From RGIG7213 sp045124505 (lineage in GTDB: Bacteria; Bacillota; Clostridia; Oscillospirales; CAG-272), in contig JBGVLZ010000090.1 of NCBI GenBank assembly GCA_045124505.1, positions 1 through 64,000 on the forward strand: a DNA stretch of 64,000 bases, in the 5' to 3' direction. The notes beneath the pieces were generated by a model. It was not told where the DNA came from. It made no database searches and worked only from the letters and a program-made list of their open reading frames with translations. Positions within the stretch are counted from its first letter, which is position 1; every line of letters starts with the position of its first letter. This document shows, one piece after another, positions 43,138 through 50,593 of the stretch. Position numbers and translations under genes: made by a program.

Positions 43138-44166
43138 TCAAAGCTTATCTGCAATATCAAGCACAAGGCGTTCCGTCTTTTCCCAGCCAAGGCAGGGATC
43201 GGTTATTGATTTTCCGAAAATATGCTCCCCTGTGCTTTGCGCTCCGTCCTCTATGTAGCTTTCGATCATCAGCCCTTTTACAAGACGTCTGATGGTGGGA
43301 TTTTGATTTCGGCTGTGAACGATATCCTTTGCAATACGTATCTGCTCAATATATTGCTTTCCCGAATTGTTGTGGTTTGTATCTACAATGACCGAGGGAT
43401 TTGCCAGATTTGACTTTTCATATAATTCTTCCACACGCAGAAGGTCTTCGTAGTGGTAATTTGAAGTGCTTCTTCCGGCATAGTCCACATACCCTCTCAG
43501 AATAGCGTGGGTATAGGGATTTCCGTCACTTGTGACCTCCCAGCCCTGATAAATAAATGTATGGCTTGACTGTGCGGCAACGATGGCATTCATCATAACA
43601 CCGAGGTCACCGCCTGTCGGATTTTTCATTCCTACAGGTGCACCGACACCGCTTGCAGTCAGTCTGTGCTGTTGGTTTTCAACGGAACGTGCACCGACTG
43701 CGACGTATGACAGCAGATCTGAAAGATAACGGTAATTTTCAGGATAAAGCATTTCATCAGCACAAGAAAAGTTATGATCTCTTAACGCTGCCAAATGAAG
43801 CTCACGTATGGCAACCAATCCCTTGTACATGTCGGGCTTTGCTTCCGGATCAGGCTGGTGAAGCATTCCTTTATAGCCTGCTCCCGTTGTTCTCGGTTTG
43901 TTTGTATATATTCTCGGGATCATAACTATTTTATCCGCTACTTGCTCCTGAAGCCTGCGAAGCCTTGAAATATATTCAAGCACAGGCTCACTGTGGTCGG
44001 CAGAGCAGGGACCGATGATGAGAATAAATTTATCACAGCTTCCGTCAAATACAGCACGGATCATCTCGTCACGTTCTGATTTCACACGCTTCATTTTTTC
44101 TGTCAGGGGATATTCCTGTTTTACTTCTTCAGAAGAAGGCAGTCTTCTGTGAAATTGCATTTGCAT
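43138..44166 (-). CDS. aroF: 3-deoxy-7-phosphoheptulonate (DAHP) synthase, class I
   Basis: First enzyme of the shikimate pathway: condenses phosphoenolpyruvate and erythrose 4-phosphate. It is a 342-residue AroF/G/H-type enzyme. IIGPCSADH holds the metal Cys, PRTTGAGYKG the PEP-binding region, GARSVENQQHR and GVGAPVGMKNPTGG the phosphate sites, and DTNHNNSGK and IEDGAQ the remaining active-site residues. GAGGTAATATAC precedes the ATG. It adjoins the Phe T-box/PaaK unit, in keeping with aromatic amino-acid supply. Which allosteric effector it uses is not readable; the exact paralogue letter is a guess. Confidence 0.92.
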   Translation of the reverse strand: MQMQFHRRLPSSEEVKQEYPLTEKMKRVKSERDEMIRAVFDGSCDKFILIIGPCSADHSEPVLEYISRLRRLQEQVADKIVMIPRIYTNKPRTTGAGYKGMLHQPDPEAKPDMYKGLVAIRELHLAALRDHNFSCADEMLYPENYRYLSDLLSYVAVGARSVENQQHRLTASGVGAPVGMKNPTGGDLGVMMNAIVAAQSSHTFIYQGWEVTSDGNPYTHAILRGYVDYAGRSTSNYHYEDLLRVEELYEKSNLANPSVIVDTNHNNSGKQYIEQIRIAKDIVHSRNQNPTIRRLVKGLMIESYIEDGAQSTGEHIFGKSITDPCLGWEKTERLVLDIADKL

Positions 44167-44279
44167 TGTATATTACCTCATAGTTTGCAACTGTTTGATA
44201 CAACAATAAAAATAATAAACAAACGTGTTTTATTACTTTTGTTGCAGTACCAAGTGTCAATAATAGATGGTAAGAGATA

Positions 44280-44404
44280 GCTCGTTTAAGGAAATAACTC
44301 ACAAAGTGAGTCACCCCATGTGTTTTTTTGAATATTTATATATTTTGAGGCGGACGACCAATGGTCGTCCCCTATAATGTGACCTGTATTTTCCTTAAAT
44401 GAGC
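44280..44404. repeat. MITE-like element with terminal inverted repeats
   Basis: GCTCGTTTAAGGAAAT (44280-44295) and ATTTTCCTTAAATGAGC (44388-44404) are imperfect inverted copies bounding 125 bp without a gene. Inside are two palindromes: ACTCAC-AAA-GTGAGT (44297-44311) and GGACGACCA-A-TGGTCGTCC (44352-44370). The latter resembles a palindrome widespread in gut Clostridia intergenic regions. The element fills most of the 265-nt gap between aroF and the ACT gene, so read-through between the units may be affected. Confidence 0.55.
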
Positions 44405-44431
44405 CGGCTCTTACACTGAAATTTTAACGTA

Positions 44432-44863
44432 TTATAATTTATCCACATCGGCTTCGGTTATGATCTTGAAGCCTGCATCGCAAAGCGCTTTTTCAGCCGC
44501 ATCGTTATTTTCAACACGGATAACAACGTAAGCGTGCTTTTCTGTGCGTGCCATAAATGCATAAAGATATTCAATGTTGATCTTGTTTTCATCAAGCACT
44601 TTCAGAGCTGATGAAAGCTTACCCGGTGCATCGCCGATCTTTACACCGACAACGTCGGTGATCTTTATAAGATATCCTTCGTCTTTCAAGATTTTTTCTG
44701 CTGTTTCTTCATCGTTGACGATAAGGCGCAGTATGCCGAAATCCTGTGTTTCAGCAATAGAAAGTGCACGGATGTTTATATTATGAGCAGAAAGTGTTTC
44801 GGTGATGGAAACGACTGCGCCCTGTTTGTTTTCAACAAATACCGTTAATTGTCTGATAGCCAT
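44432..44863 (-). CDS. Tandem ACT domain protein
   Basis: A 143-residue protein made of two ACT domains (about 4-65 and 70-138); each begins with a beta strand and a glycine turn (FVENKQGAVVSITETL and KIGDAPGKLSSALKVL). Such proteins bind amino acids. The gene follows a phenylacetate-CoA ligase gene by 17 nt; this pair is common in anaerobes, where the ACT protein is thought to be the amino-acid sensor. Here both are under a phenylalanine-type T-box, so feedback by Phe or another aromatic amino acid is likely (inference). Confidence 0.88.
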   Translation of the reverse strand: MAIRQLTVFVENKQGAVVSITETLSAHNINIRALSIAETQDFGILRLIVNDEETAEKILKDEGYLIKITDVVGVKIGDAPGKLSSALKVLDENKINIEYLYAFMARTEKHAYVVIRVENNDAAEKALCDAGFKIITEADVDKL

Positions 44864-44880
44864 AATTTTATCCCCCTATA

Positions 44881-46188
44881 TTATACAAGCTTTCTCTTGT
44901 CGATTACACGGACGGCTTTGCCTTCGCTTCTTGCGATGCTCTTGGGTGCGACAAGATGAACGGCAGGATTTATGCCGAGCATTGTCTTCATTGCACCTGC
45001 AAGAGATTTTTCCATGCTGAGAATTTCACTTACCTTGTCGGTGAACTTTTCGGGTGTCATTTCTACATTCACCTCAAATGTATCCGTGTTCTTTACACGG
45101 TCAACGATGATCTGATAGTTTGGTTCATATCCTTCGTTAAGAAGTACTGTTTCTATCTGGCTGGGGAATACGTTTACACCCCTGATTATGAGCATATCGT
45201 CTGTTCTTCCCATCGGCTTTGCCATTTTGACGAGAGTTCTTCCGCAGGAGCATTTTTTGCGTGAAAGAACACAGATATCACGTGTGCGGTAACGCAAAAG
45301 CGGGAATGCTTCCTTGTCAAGGGAAGTGAACACAAGCTCACCCTTCGAGCCTTCGGGAAGGACCTCACCTGTTTCAGGATCGATTATCTCGGCATAGAAG
45401 TGGTCCTCATTGATGTGCATACCTGCCTGCTCCTCACATTCAAATGCAACCCCGGGGCCGCTTGTTTCTGTAAGACCGTATATGTCATATGCCTTGATTC
45501 CAAGCGTTTTTTCAATACCCTGACGCATTTCCTCCGTCCACGGCTCAGCACCGAAAATGCCTGCTTTAAGCGGAATGTCTTCGGGCTTGTATCCCTGTTC
45601 CTTCAGAGTTTCACCGATATATGCCGCATAAGATGGGGTACAGCAGATGATCGAAGCGTTCAGATCCATCATGAACTGTATCTGACGGTCGGTGTTTCCT
45701 GACGACATGGGAAGCGTAAGACAGCCTACTTTGTGAGAACCGCCGTTAAGTCCGGGACCGCCTGTGAAAAGACCGTAGCCGTATGCGACCTGACAAACGT
45801 CTTTTTTCGTTCCGCCTGCGGCAGTTATTGCACGTGCACAGCAGTCTTCCCAAAGATCAATGTCGTGCTGTGTATAGAACGCCACAACACGCCTGCCTGT
45901 TGTGCCCGATGTTGACTGAATACGCACACAGTCCTCAAGCGGCTTTGCCAAAAGTCCGTAAGGATATGCATCTCTTAAATCTGCTTTTGTTAAAAACGGG
46001 AGCTTGTGAAGATCGTCAATTCCTTTGATATCTTCGGGCTTTACGCCCTTTTCATCCATAAGCTTTTTGTAGTAAGGGACGTTATCGTAAACGTGCTTTA
46101 CCTGCTTGACGAGCTTTTCCGACTGAAGCTTTTTCATATCTTCGATCGGCATTGTTTCGATTTCCTTCTGATAGTAGTTTTGTGCCAT
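44881..46188 (-). CDS. paaK: Phenylacetate-CoA ligase (PaaK family)
   Basis: A 435-residue AMP-forming ligase that activates phenylacetate or other arylacetates to CoA esters. STSGTTGRRVVAFYT (about 93-107) is the P-loop, DIYGLTETSGPG the A5 motif, YRTRDIC and GRTDDMLIIRGVNVFPSQIE the hinge region. The ATG at 46188 has AAAGGATGG upstream; longer frames run into the T-box terminator. No other paa catabolic genes are present. Together with the Phe T-box this suggests an anabolic role: activating arylacetate for reductive carboxylation to phenylalanine by an indolepyruvate-type oxidoreductase elsewhere. Confidence 0.9.
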   Translation of the reverse strand: MAQNYYQKEIETMPIEDMKKLQSEKLVKQVKHVYDNVPYYKKLMDEKGVKPEDIKGIDDLHKLPFLTKADLRDAYPYGLLAKPLEDCVRIQSTSGTTGRRVVAFYTQHDIDLWEDCCARAITAAGGTKKDVCQVAYGYGLFTGGPGLNGGSHKVGCLTLPMSSGNTDRQIQFMMDLNASIICCTPSYAAYIGETLKEQGYKPEDIPLKAGIFGAEPWTEEMRQGIEKTLGIKAYDIYGLTETSGPGVAFECEEQAGMHINEDHFYAEIIDPETGEVLPEGSKGELVFTSLDKEAFPLLRYRTRDICVLSRKKCSCGRTLVKMAKPMGRTDDMLIIRGVNVFPSQIETVLLNEGYEPNYQIIVDRVKNTDTFEVNVEMTPEKFTDKVSEILSMEKSLAGAMKTMLGINPAVHLVAPKSIARSEGKAVRVIDKRKLV

Positions 46189-46257
46189 TTTGGACCATCC
46201 TTTCTTTTGCTCACTTTTGAGCTGTGTTTTGATAAGTTCGGAAGAGGATATGGCAAA

Positions 46258-46560
46258 CAAAAACGCCCTCCGCATTCCGATAAGAATACAGAGGACGAGA
46301 AAATCAATAATCCCGTGGTACCACCTCAGTTCGCCGATACCTCACGGCAACGACCTTTTCAGGTACTGACATACCTTAGTTCTGTGACGGGAACTCCCGT
46401 TGCATCCTACTAAAGATTTCTCTTATTCAGCGCACTGCTAACAGAATGAATTCGAGAAGGACATCCGCTTTGCCTCGCACCACCCGGCAACTCTCTCCAG
46501 CTTCTTTCCAACCTACTGGTTTCTGATCTTCGCATTTAGTGTTACAACTTATTCAATTGT
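46258..46560 (-). promoter_or_regulatory. T-box riboswitch, apparent phenylalanine (UUC) specifier
   Basis: T-box core GAGGTGGTACCACGG (46327-46313). Stem I has GGAGAGAGTTGCCGGGTGGTG and a 3' strand reading CTC-GAA-TTC-ATT, with TTC at 46450-46448 in the specifier position. The terminator stem pairs CGTCCTC with GAGGGCG and TATTC with GAATG, followed by TTTTTG (46263-46258). Uncharged tRNA-Phe should turn on paaK and the ACT gene. Confidence 0.88.
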
Positions 46561-46566
46561 GTCGTC

Positions 46567-46595
46567 ATTGTAGCACTTTAATTCGCAAAAGTCAA
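46567..46595 (-). promoter_or_regulatory. Promoter of the phenylalanine T-box unit
   Basis: Minus strand TTGACT (46595-46590), 17 bp, TACAAT (46572-46567), just upstream of the T-box leader. Confidence 0.78.
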
Positions 46596-46633
46596 GAGGT
46601 TTAAAGAATTTTTTTAATTTTTTTATTTCACGG

Positions 46634-46667
46634 CAAAATGACCGCTTCTGATTTCCGAAACGGTCAT
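46634..46667 (-). terminator. Terminator after rtcB
   Basis: On the minus strand ATGACCG-TTTC pairs with GAAG-CGGTCAT (46667-46638) and is followed by TTTTGCC. It separates the RNA-repair unit from the T-box unit. Confidence 0.7.
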
Positions 46668-46690
46668 GTTTGCTCATTTAATATAGGCTT

Positions 46691-47899
46691 TTATTCAGAT
46701 GCTTTGAAATTATATACAGGCTTCAATTTGCAGATGATGTCCGCTGTCGGCGCAATATTTCCAATTATTTCAGCAATACTTTTGTATGCCATGGGTGACT
46801 CATCAAGTGTGTCGGGAACAACACAGGTTGAATATATACCTGCCATTTCAGTTTCGTATTCAGCCATTGTAAGACGCTCAAACGCGGCAGAGCGTGACAT
46901 AAGACGTCCTGCTCCGTGAGGCGCTGAAAAGTTCCAATCCTCATTTCCTTTACCTATACAGATGAGTGAGCCGTCACGCATATTAATGGGAATAAGGAGC
47001 TTTTCGCCCGCTTTGGCAGACACCGCACCTTTGCGGAGAATCATCTCATTTACATCGATATAGTTGTGTATGGTCTGAAATGTTTCAATGGGTGTGAAAT
47101 TGCAATATTCAATGATCTTCTCCGCTATTTTTGCACGGTTTCTTTCAGCAAATTTCTGACAAATATCCACGTCGTGAAGATAATCATCCATAAACGAACC
47201 GTAGAGAAAGCAAAGATCACGGGGAAGTGTGGGCTCTTTTGCATGAAATTCATTTTCAAGCGCTTTCAGCGCACCCTGTATTTCGCACCGTCTGCCCTGT
47301 TCTTTGTATGTTCGTATAATTTCATCACGCTGTTTGAAATATTCCTCTTTTCCCGAATTAAGGTCAATGGCAATATCTTGATAAAATTCTGCTACCTGTG
47401 TGCCGAGGTTACGGCTTCCCGAATGTATCACGAGATATTTTCCGCCGTTTTCATCCTCGTCGATTTCAATGAAGTGATTTCCGCCTCCGAGCGTTCCAAT
47501 CGATCTTTCAAGACGCTTTGTGTCCTTGAGATTTCTGTAACAGCAAAGAGTTGTAAGGTCAAATCTTTCCTGTCTGCCTTCCCATACGTTTCGCCCCGAG
47601 GGAATTGAATGTGATATCGTATCGACCTTTTCAAAATCGATATCGATGTTTCCGAGGTACACTGTATACATTCCGCATCCGATGTCAACACCGACCATTG
47701 AAGGAACGATCTTATCCGTTACGGTCATCGTTGTGCCGATCGTACAGCCCTTGCCTGCGTGAACGTCGGGCATTATTCTTATTTTAGAGGATGCAAATGC
47801 TTCTGTATCGCATACAGCCTTTATTTGCTCAAATGCGCCGTCCTCAACAGTTGTTGCAAAGCACTTGGCTGTGTTGAAATTTCCTTTTATCTCTAACAT
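46691..47899 (-). CDS. rtcB: RtcB family RNA ligase
   Basis: A 402-residue GTP- and manganese-dependent RNA ligase that seals 2',3'-cyclic-phosphate or 3'-phosphate ends to 5'-OH ends. GVDIGCGM holds metal ligands Asp72 and Cys75, GGGNHFIEI gives His142, HSGSRNLG gives His159, and APHGAGRLMSR carries the His (about 328) that forms the GMP adduct. It is the compact RtcB type. AAAGGAAAATTAT precedes the ATG. It follows an SPFH gene and a tRNA-like RNA, a combination linked in comparative genomics to repair of damaged RNA, probably tRNA. Confidence 0.93.
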   Translation of the reverse strand: MLEIKGNFNTAKCFATTVEDGAFEQIKAVCDTEAFASSKIRIMPDVHAGKGCTIGTTMTVTDKIVPSMVGVDIGCGMYTVYLGNIDIDFEKVDTISHSIPSGRNVWEGRQERFDLTTLCCYRNLKDTKRLERSIGTLGGGNHFIEIDEDENGGKYLVIHSGSRNLGTQVAEFYQDIAIDLNSGKEEYFKQRDEIIRTYKEQGRRCEIQGALKALENEFHAKEPTLPRDLCFLYGSFMDDYLHDVDICQKFAERNRAKIAEKIIEYCNFTPIETFQTIHNYIDVNEMILRKGAVSAKAGEKLLIPINMRDGSLICIGKGNEDWNFSAPHGAGRLMSRSAAFERLTMAEYETEMAGIYSTCVVPDTLDESPMAYKSIAEIIGNIAPTADIICKLKPVYNFKASE

Positions 47900-47970
47900 A
47901 TAATTTTCCTTTCATACTGTACAGCCGGGCGGTGTAAGTGTATACAAAACAATGCGCCCGGCTGATACAT

Positions 47971-49074
47971 TCAGGCATTGTTTGTGCTTAAAATAGCCGT
48001 AAGGCTGCTCAGAATATTTCCGTTGCTGTCTACGGAAATATTTCCGACATTTTCGCAAATTTTCTCTATATATTCCAGCTCCTTGAGCTTGTAAAGTGTT
48101 TTGTTTTCGTCCATCAGCTTTGCTGTATTTAATAATGAACGTGTGGAAGCGACCTCCTCACGGCGTGTAATTACATTCGCCTGCGCACGTTTTTCGGCAA
48201 CAAGCACGGTGTTCATTATTTCACGTATTTCACCGGGGAGGATAATGTCCTTTACATCGGCACTTTTGATCTCAACAAACAGCTCTTTTTCCTTTGCTTT
48301 CAATTTTTTATATACAAACTCGGATATCTGCTCCTTATTTTCAAGGATTTCATCGAGCTTATATTTACCAACGTATTCACGCAGGAAAAGCTGGGATGAA
48401 ACGTGTATTTGTTCTGCAAAATCGTCTATTTCCGTCGCTATTTTCACATAGTCGGTAATACGGTAGTTACAGACAAAATTTATGCGCAGAGATACTTTAT
48501 CCGATGTCAATATTTCCTGCCCCTGAATATTCATCTGTAAAAGACGTGTGTCTATAAGCTCAGCATCAACCTTCACGGGTGTGTTCCAGAAGTAATATGT
48601 ACCCACATCTAAAATTCGCTGTAGCTTTTTGTTGAAGTAAAGCCTTGCTTTCTGGTATTCGGCAACCTCTACTTTTGTATAGTAAATTTCGGGTATATTT
48701 GAAAATATGTATTCGGGTACAGATTCATCGACTGTCGGATCTGAAATGTCAATGATTTTGAATTCGTGACTGTCAAAGACCTTCCAGAAGGCATACTTCC
48801 CACTTGTAAGCACGGAATGAAACTTGCCGTTTACATAGTGAAGTGCAAGCTCTTCATCTTTCGCCTCCGTCACTGTCACACATTTTGCTATGTTTTTATC
48901 CGACAACAGTGTTTCAAGGGAACATTTATCTGAAACAATAGGATATTTTAAATCCGAAATTTCAATTTCACTGCCGCCGAAAACGGTATATTTACCCGCA
49001 CCGAGCAATTTTATATATTTTCCGTTTTTAAAAAGAAAGCCTCTTTGATTTTCGTTTATTATAATTCTTTTCAT
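47971..49074 (-). CDS. SPFH/Band-7 (slipin-type) protein
   Basis: A 367-residue protein of the stomatin/prohibitin superfamily. The N-terminal part (about 1-110) is an extra beta-rich region rather than a membrane helix. The SPFH domain (about 110-290) includes LYFNKKLQRILDVGTYYFWN and VSLRINFVCNYRITD, and ends with PGEIREIMNTVLVAEKRAQAN and a helical coiled-coil tail. It assembles in relatives into ring-like scaffolds. The gene lies 22 nt after a 49-aa ORF and 71 nt before rtcB. In RtcB systems, SPFH proteins are proposed scaffolds for a tRNA-like RNA, which lies just upstream here. Confidence 0.88.
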   Translation of the reverse strand: MKRIIINENQRGFLFKNGKYIKLLGAGKYTVFGGSEIEISDLKYPIVSDKCSLETLLSDKNIAKCVTVTEAKDEELALHYVNGKFHSVLTSGKYAFWKVFDSHEFKIIDISDPTVDESVPEYIFSNIPEIYYTKVEVAEYQKARLYFNKKLQRILDVGTYYFWNTPVKVDAELIDTRLLQMNIQGQEILTSDKVSLRINFVCNYRITDYVKIATEIDDFAEQIHVSSQLFLREYVGKYKLDEILENKEQISEFVYKKLKAKEKELFVEIKSADVKDIILPGEIREIMNTVLVAEKRAQANVITRREEVASTRSLLNTAKLMDENKTLYKLKELEYIEKICENVGNISVDSNGNILSSLTAILSTNNA

Positions 49075-49096
49075 ATATTTAATTCCTTTCTAAAAC

Positions 49097-49246
49097 TTAA
49101 TGGATTTCTGACCTGTTTTGCTGTATCCGAAGCATTCGGAATATAGTCTTGCAAACAGCTTTGACATCGTCTTTAAGCTCACGGGGAAAACCTTTTGCAA
49201 GCTCTTCTGTAAGCATGTTCTTTTTTGATCTGAATAAAAAACGCAT
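49097..49246 (-). CDS. Small protein of the RtcB locus (49 aa)
   Basis: A 49-residue ORF not previously obvious because of its size. It begins MRFLFRSKKNMLTEELAKG, is basic at the start, and has an amphipathic helical middle (ELKDDVKAVCKTIFRMLRIQ). TGAGGT lies 8 nt before the ATG, and the stop is 22 nt before the SPFH start, so it is well placed as the first protein gene of the unit. I do not recognise it. It could bind the RNA or the SPFH ring. Its ribosome site is part of a 10-bp stem (see 49250-49495). Confidence 0.6.
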   Translation of the reverse strand: MRFLFRSKKNMLTEELAKGFPRELKDDVKAVCKTIFRMLRIQQNRSEIH

Positions 49247-49249
49247 ACC

Positions 49250-49495
49250 GTTACCTCAAGATTTGTTTGCGTTACCATTTTTGCAAAAGCGGCGGCTGAA
49301 ATCTTGAGTGATGCCGCAGTACCACGGAAAATTCGGTGATGCTTTGGAAAACACGGTATCTGTTTTCAGACAAGGCACGCTTTTGCTCGATGATAACCAA
49401 TCTTTAATTAAATATTCTCTTACACAAAAGCGGACCTTTGTGTAATATCTGCGTCCCGAAGGACAAAATCCAAACCGCTGGCATATACCTTTTGA
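49250..49495 (-). ncRNA. Structured RNA region between the tRNA-like element and the small ORF
   Basis: Several clean pairings are visible on the minus strand. GTCC-TTCG-GGAC is a UUCG hairpin (49464-49453). TTACACAAA pairs with TTTGTGTAA (49445-49420). GCAAAAGCG (49386-49378) pairs with CGCTTTTGC (49291-49283), closing about 100 nt; inside are TCTG/CAGA and GCGGC/GCCGC hairpins. CTCAAGATTT (49308-49299) is fully complementary to AAATCTTGAG (49264-49255), which contains the ribosome site of the 49-aa ORF. Open frames here (for example 49256-49543) run through the tRNA-like T-arm and look spurious. Confidence 0.6.
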
Positions 49496-49564
49496 GTATA
49501 CGGCGGGATTCGAACCCGCGAAATGAGAGCTTAAAAGGCTCAATGCAAAATTACATCAGCATAC
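49496..49564 (-). ncRNA. Degenerate tRNA-like element (Band-7-associated type)
   Basis: A 69-nt tRNA-shaped sequence. The acceptor stem pairs GTATGC (49564-49559) with GTATAC preceded by CG (49502-49496), with one G-U. A perfect T-arm, GCGGG-TTCGAAT-CCCGC, is at 49519-49503. The anticodon arm GAGC-CTTTTAA-GCTC (49541-49527) has TTT in the anticodon position (49535-49533). The D-arm is only three pairs (ATG/CAT), and its loop TAATTTTG lacks the conserved GG. No CCA is encoded. It is unlikely to work in translation. Its place before SPFH and RtcB genes fits the tRNA-like RNA described for such repair loci. Confidence 0.75.
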
Positions 49565-49664
49565 ACTTCGGAATATCCCCGTGCACTGCGGTGAAGAATT
49601 GCTCAAACACACGCTTTGTAACCTTGCAAGCATATTTTACCACCGCATTTCATGTTTTTCACGG

Positions 49665-49697
49665 AAAAAAAGCTGCGAACTTAATTAAAGTCCGCAG
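49665..49697 (-). terminator. Terminator of the WYL gene pair
   Basis: On the minus strand CTGCGGACTT (49697-49688) pairs with AAGTTCGCAG (49682-49673), followed by seven T residues. The stem overlaps the stop codon of the second WYL gene. Hence the tRNA-like RNA needs its own start; a 7-bp inverted repeat (TGCGGTG at 49647-49641, CACCGCA at 49593-49587) lies in between, but I see no clear sigma-A promoter. Confidence 0.8.
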
Positions 49698-50593
49698 TTT
49701 AACTGTTTTTTGAGTTTTTCAATAACTGATTTTCTGAATGATTCAGGGGCAGTAACCTCAACCATCGGCCCGAAAGAAAGTATCCTGATTACCATTTCGG
49801 GTTCATCATCGTGAACGTATTTTATCCTGACAAGATAATTTTTCTTGTCAAGCTTCTCAGCTTGCTTTTCAAAATGGGCAAAGTGAAGCATAAAGCGTTC
49901 AAGTGTATTTCTTTCATCGTGTATCTTCACTGTAACGGTATTATATGCAGCATCACGTTCTTTTCCGACTGAAATTCTTTCACCTGTGTAATGGTTACAA
50001 GACATTATTTTTGCAAGATTTACAGTAGGCACGTGGCGGCGTCCTGCTGTTATAACTCTGAATTTGTCGTCCTTTTCGGAATATTCAAGTCTTACAGGTC
50101 TGCATCTGACAAACATTGTGTTGCCTTGGCGGTTAATCATTTCAAATTTTATTTGTGACTTTTTCCGTATAGCCTCAAGAATTACCCTGAACTGTCTTAT
50201 GTATTCTTCATTTTCAAACGGATCGCCGTCACCGTATTTATCGTAGATGTAATAATCCTCGGAAGTAAAAAGAGGTTCAACTCCGTCAAGGTCGGGAAAA
50301 TCAATATCAAATAATTTTATTCTCGGATCAAGTGAAATTGCTTTAAGCCATCTTTTCTGAAGAGTTGTCAGGGGCATTGTGGGCTTGTGCTCAAGCGGTG
50401 TTGTCACGTCACTGTGTACAAGTTGCCATTTTTCGTTTTTGAATGAAGGAATAATAGTCAGCACGCTTTCACCGAAAGCACGGTCATAAACTACTTTTTG
50501 TAATTCCTTTTCGGAGCATTCGCCTTCAATGATCTTGGATATGATATCGGCAACTGTGTTATAATATGCAGAATAAAGCTCGCTGAATATCAT
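49685..50593 (-). CDS. WYL domain protein (second of pair)
   Basis: A 302-residue WYL-family protein. The WYL ligand domain lies at about 145-235 (IKFEMINRQGNTMFVRCRPVRL, then ITAGRRHVPTVNL), followed by the C-terminal WCX-type extension. An obvious DNA-binding domain is missing at the N-terminus, so it may act together with the upstream WYL protein, whose gene it overlaps by 4 nt. WYL domains are thought to bind nucleic-acid fragments or nucleotides, so a damage signal is plausible. Its neighbours are the RtcB repair genes. Confidence 0.85.
   Translation of the reverse strand: MIFSELYSAYYNTVADIISKIIEGECSEKELQKVVYDRAFGESVLTIIPSFKNEKWQLVHSDVTTPLEHKPTMPLTTLQKRWLKAISLDPRIKLFDIDFPDLDGVEPLFTSEDYYIYDKYGDGDPFENEEYIRQFRVILEAIRKKSQIKFEMINRQGNTMFVRCRPVRLEYSEKDDKFRVITAGRRHVPTVNLAKIMSCNHYTGERISVGKERDAAYNTVTVKIHDERNTLERFMLHFAHFEKQAEKLDKKNYLVRIKYVHDDEPEMVIRILSFGPMVEVTAPESFRKSVIEKLKKQLNCGL

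Noticed and set aside
44881..46188. Part of a phenylacetate degradation (paa) catabolic cluster.
   Set aside because: No other paa genes are near, and the T-box control argues for a biosynthetic role.
49090..49278. A 62-residue minus-strand frame overlapping the 49-aa ORF.
   Set aside because: It is in another frame from the well-placed 49-aa ORF, which has the better ribosome site and spacing.
49321..49336. A T-box-like string (GTGGTACTGCGG on the minus strand) within the structured RNA.
   Set aside because: It only partly matches the T-box core, and no Stem I, specifier or terminator could be built around it.
49256..49543. A 95-residue minus-strand open frame before the SPFH gene.
   Set aside because: It runs through the tRNA-like T-arm and several stable hairpins, has no convincing ribosome site and an odd composition; the region is better explained as structured RNA.
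49496..49564. A functional tRNA-Lys (UUU).
   Set aside because: The D-arm is too short, the D-loop lacks GG, the anticodon stem has only four pairs with a T-T clash, and no CCA is encoded.
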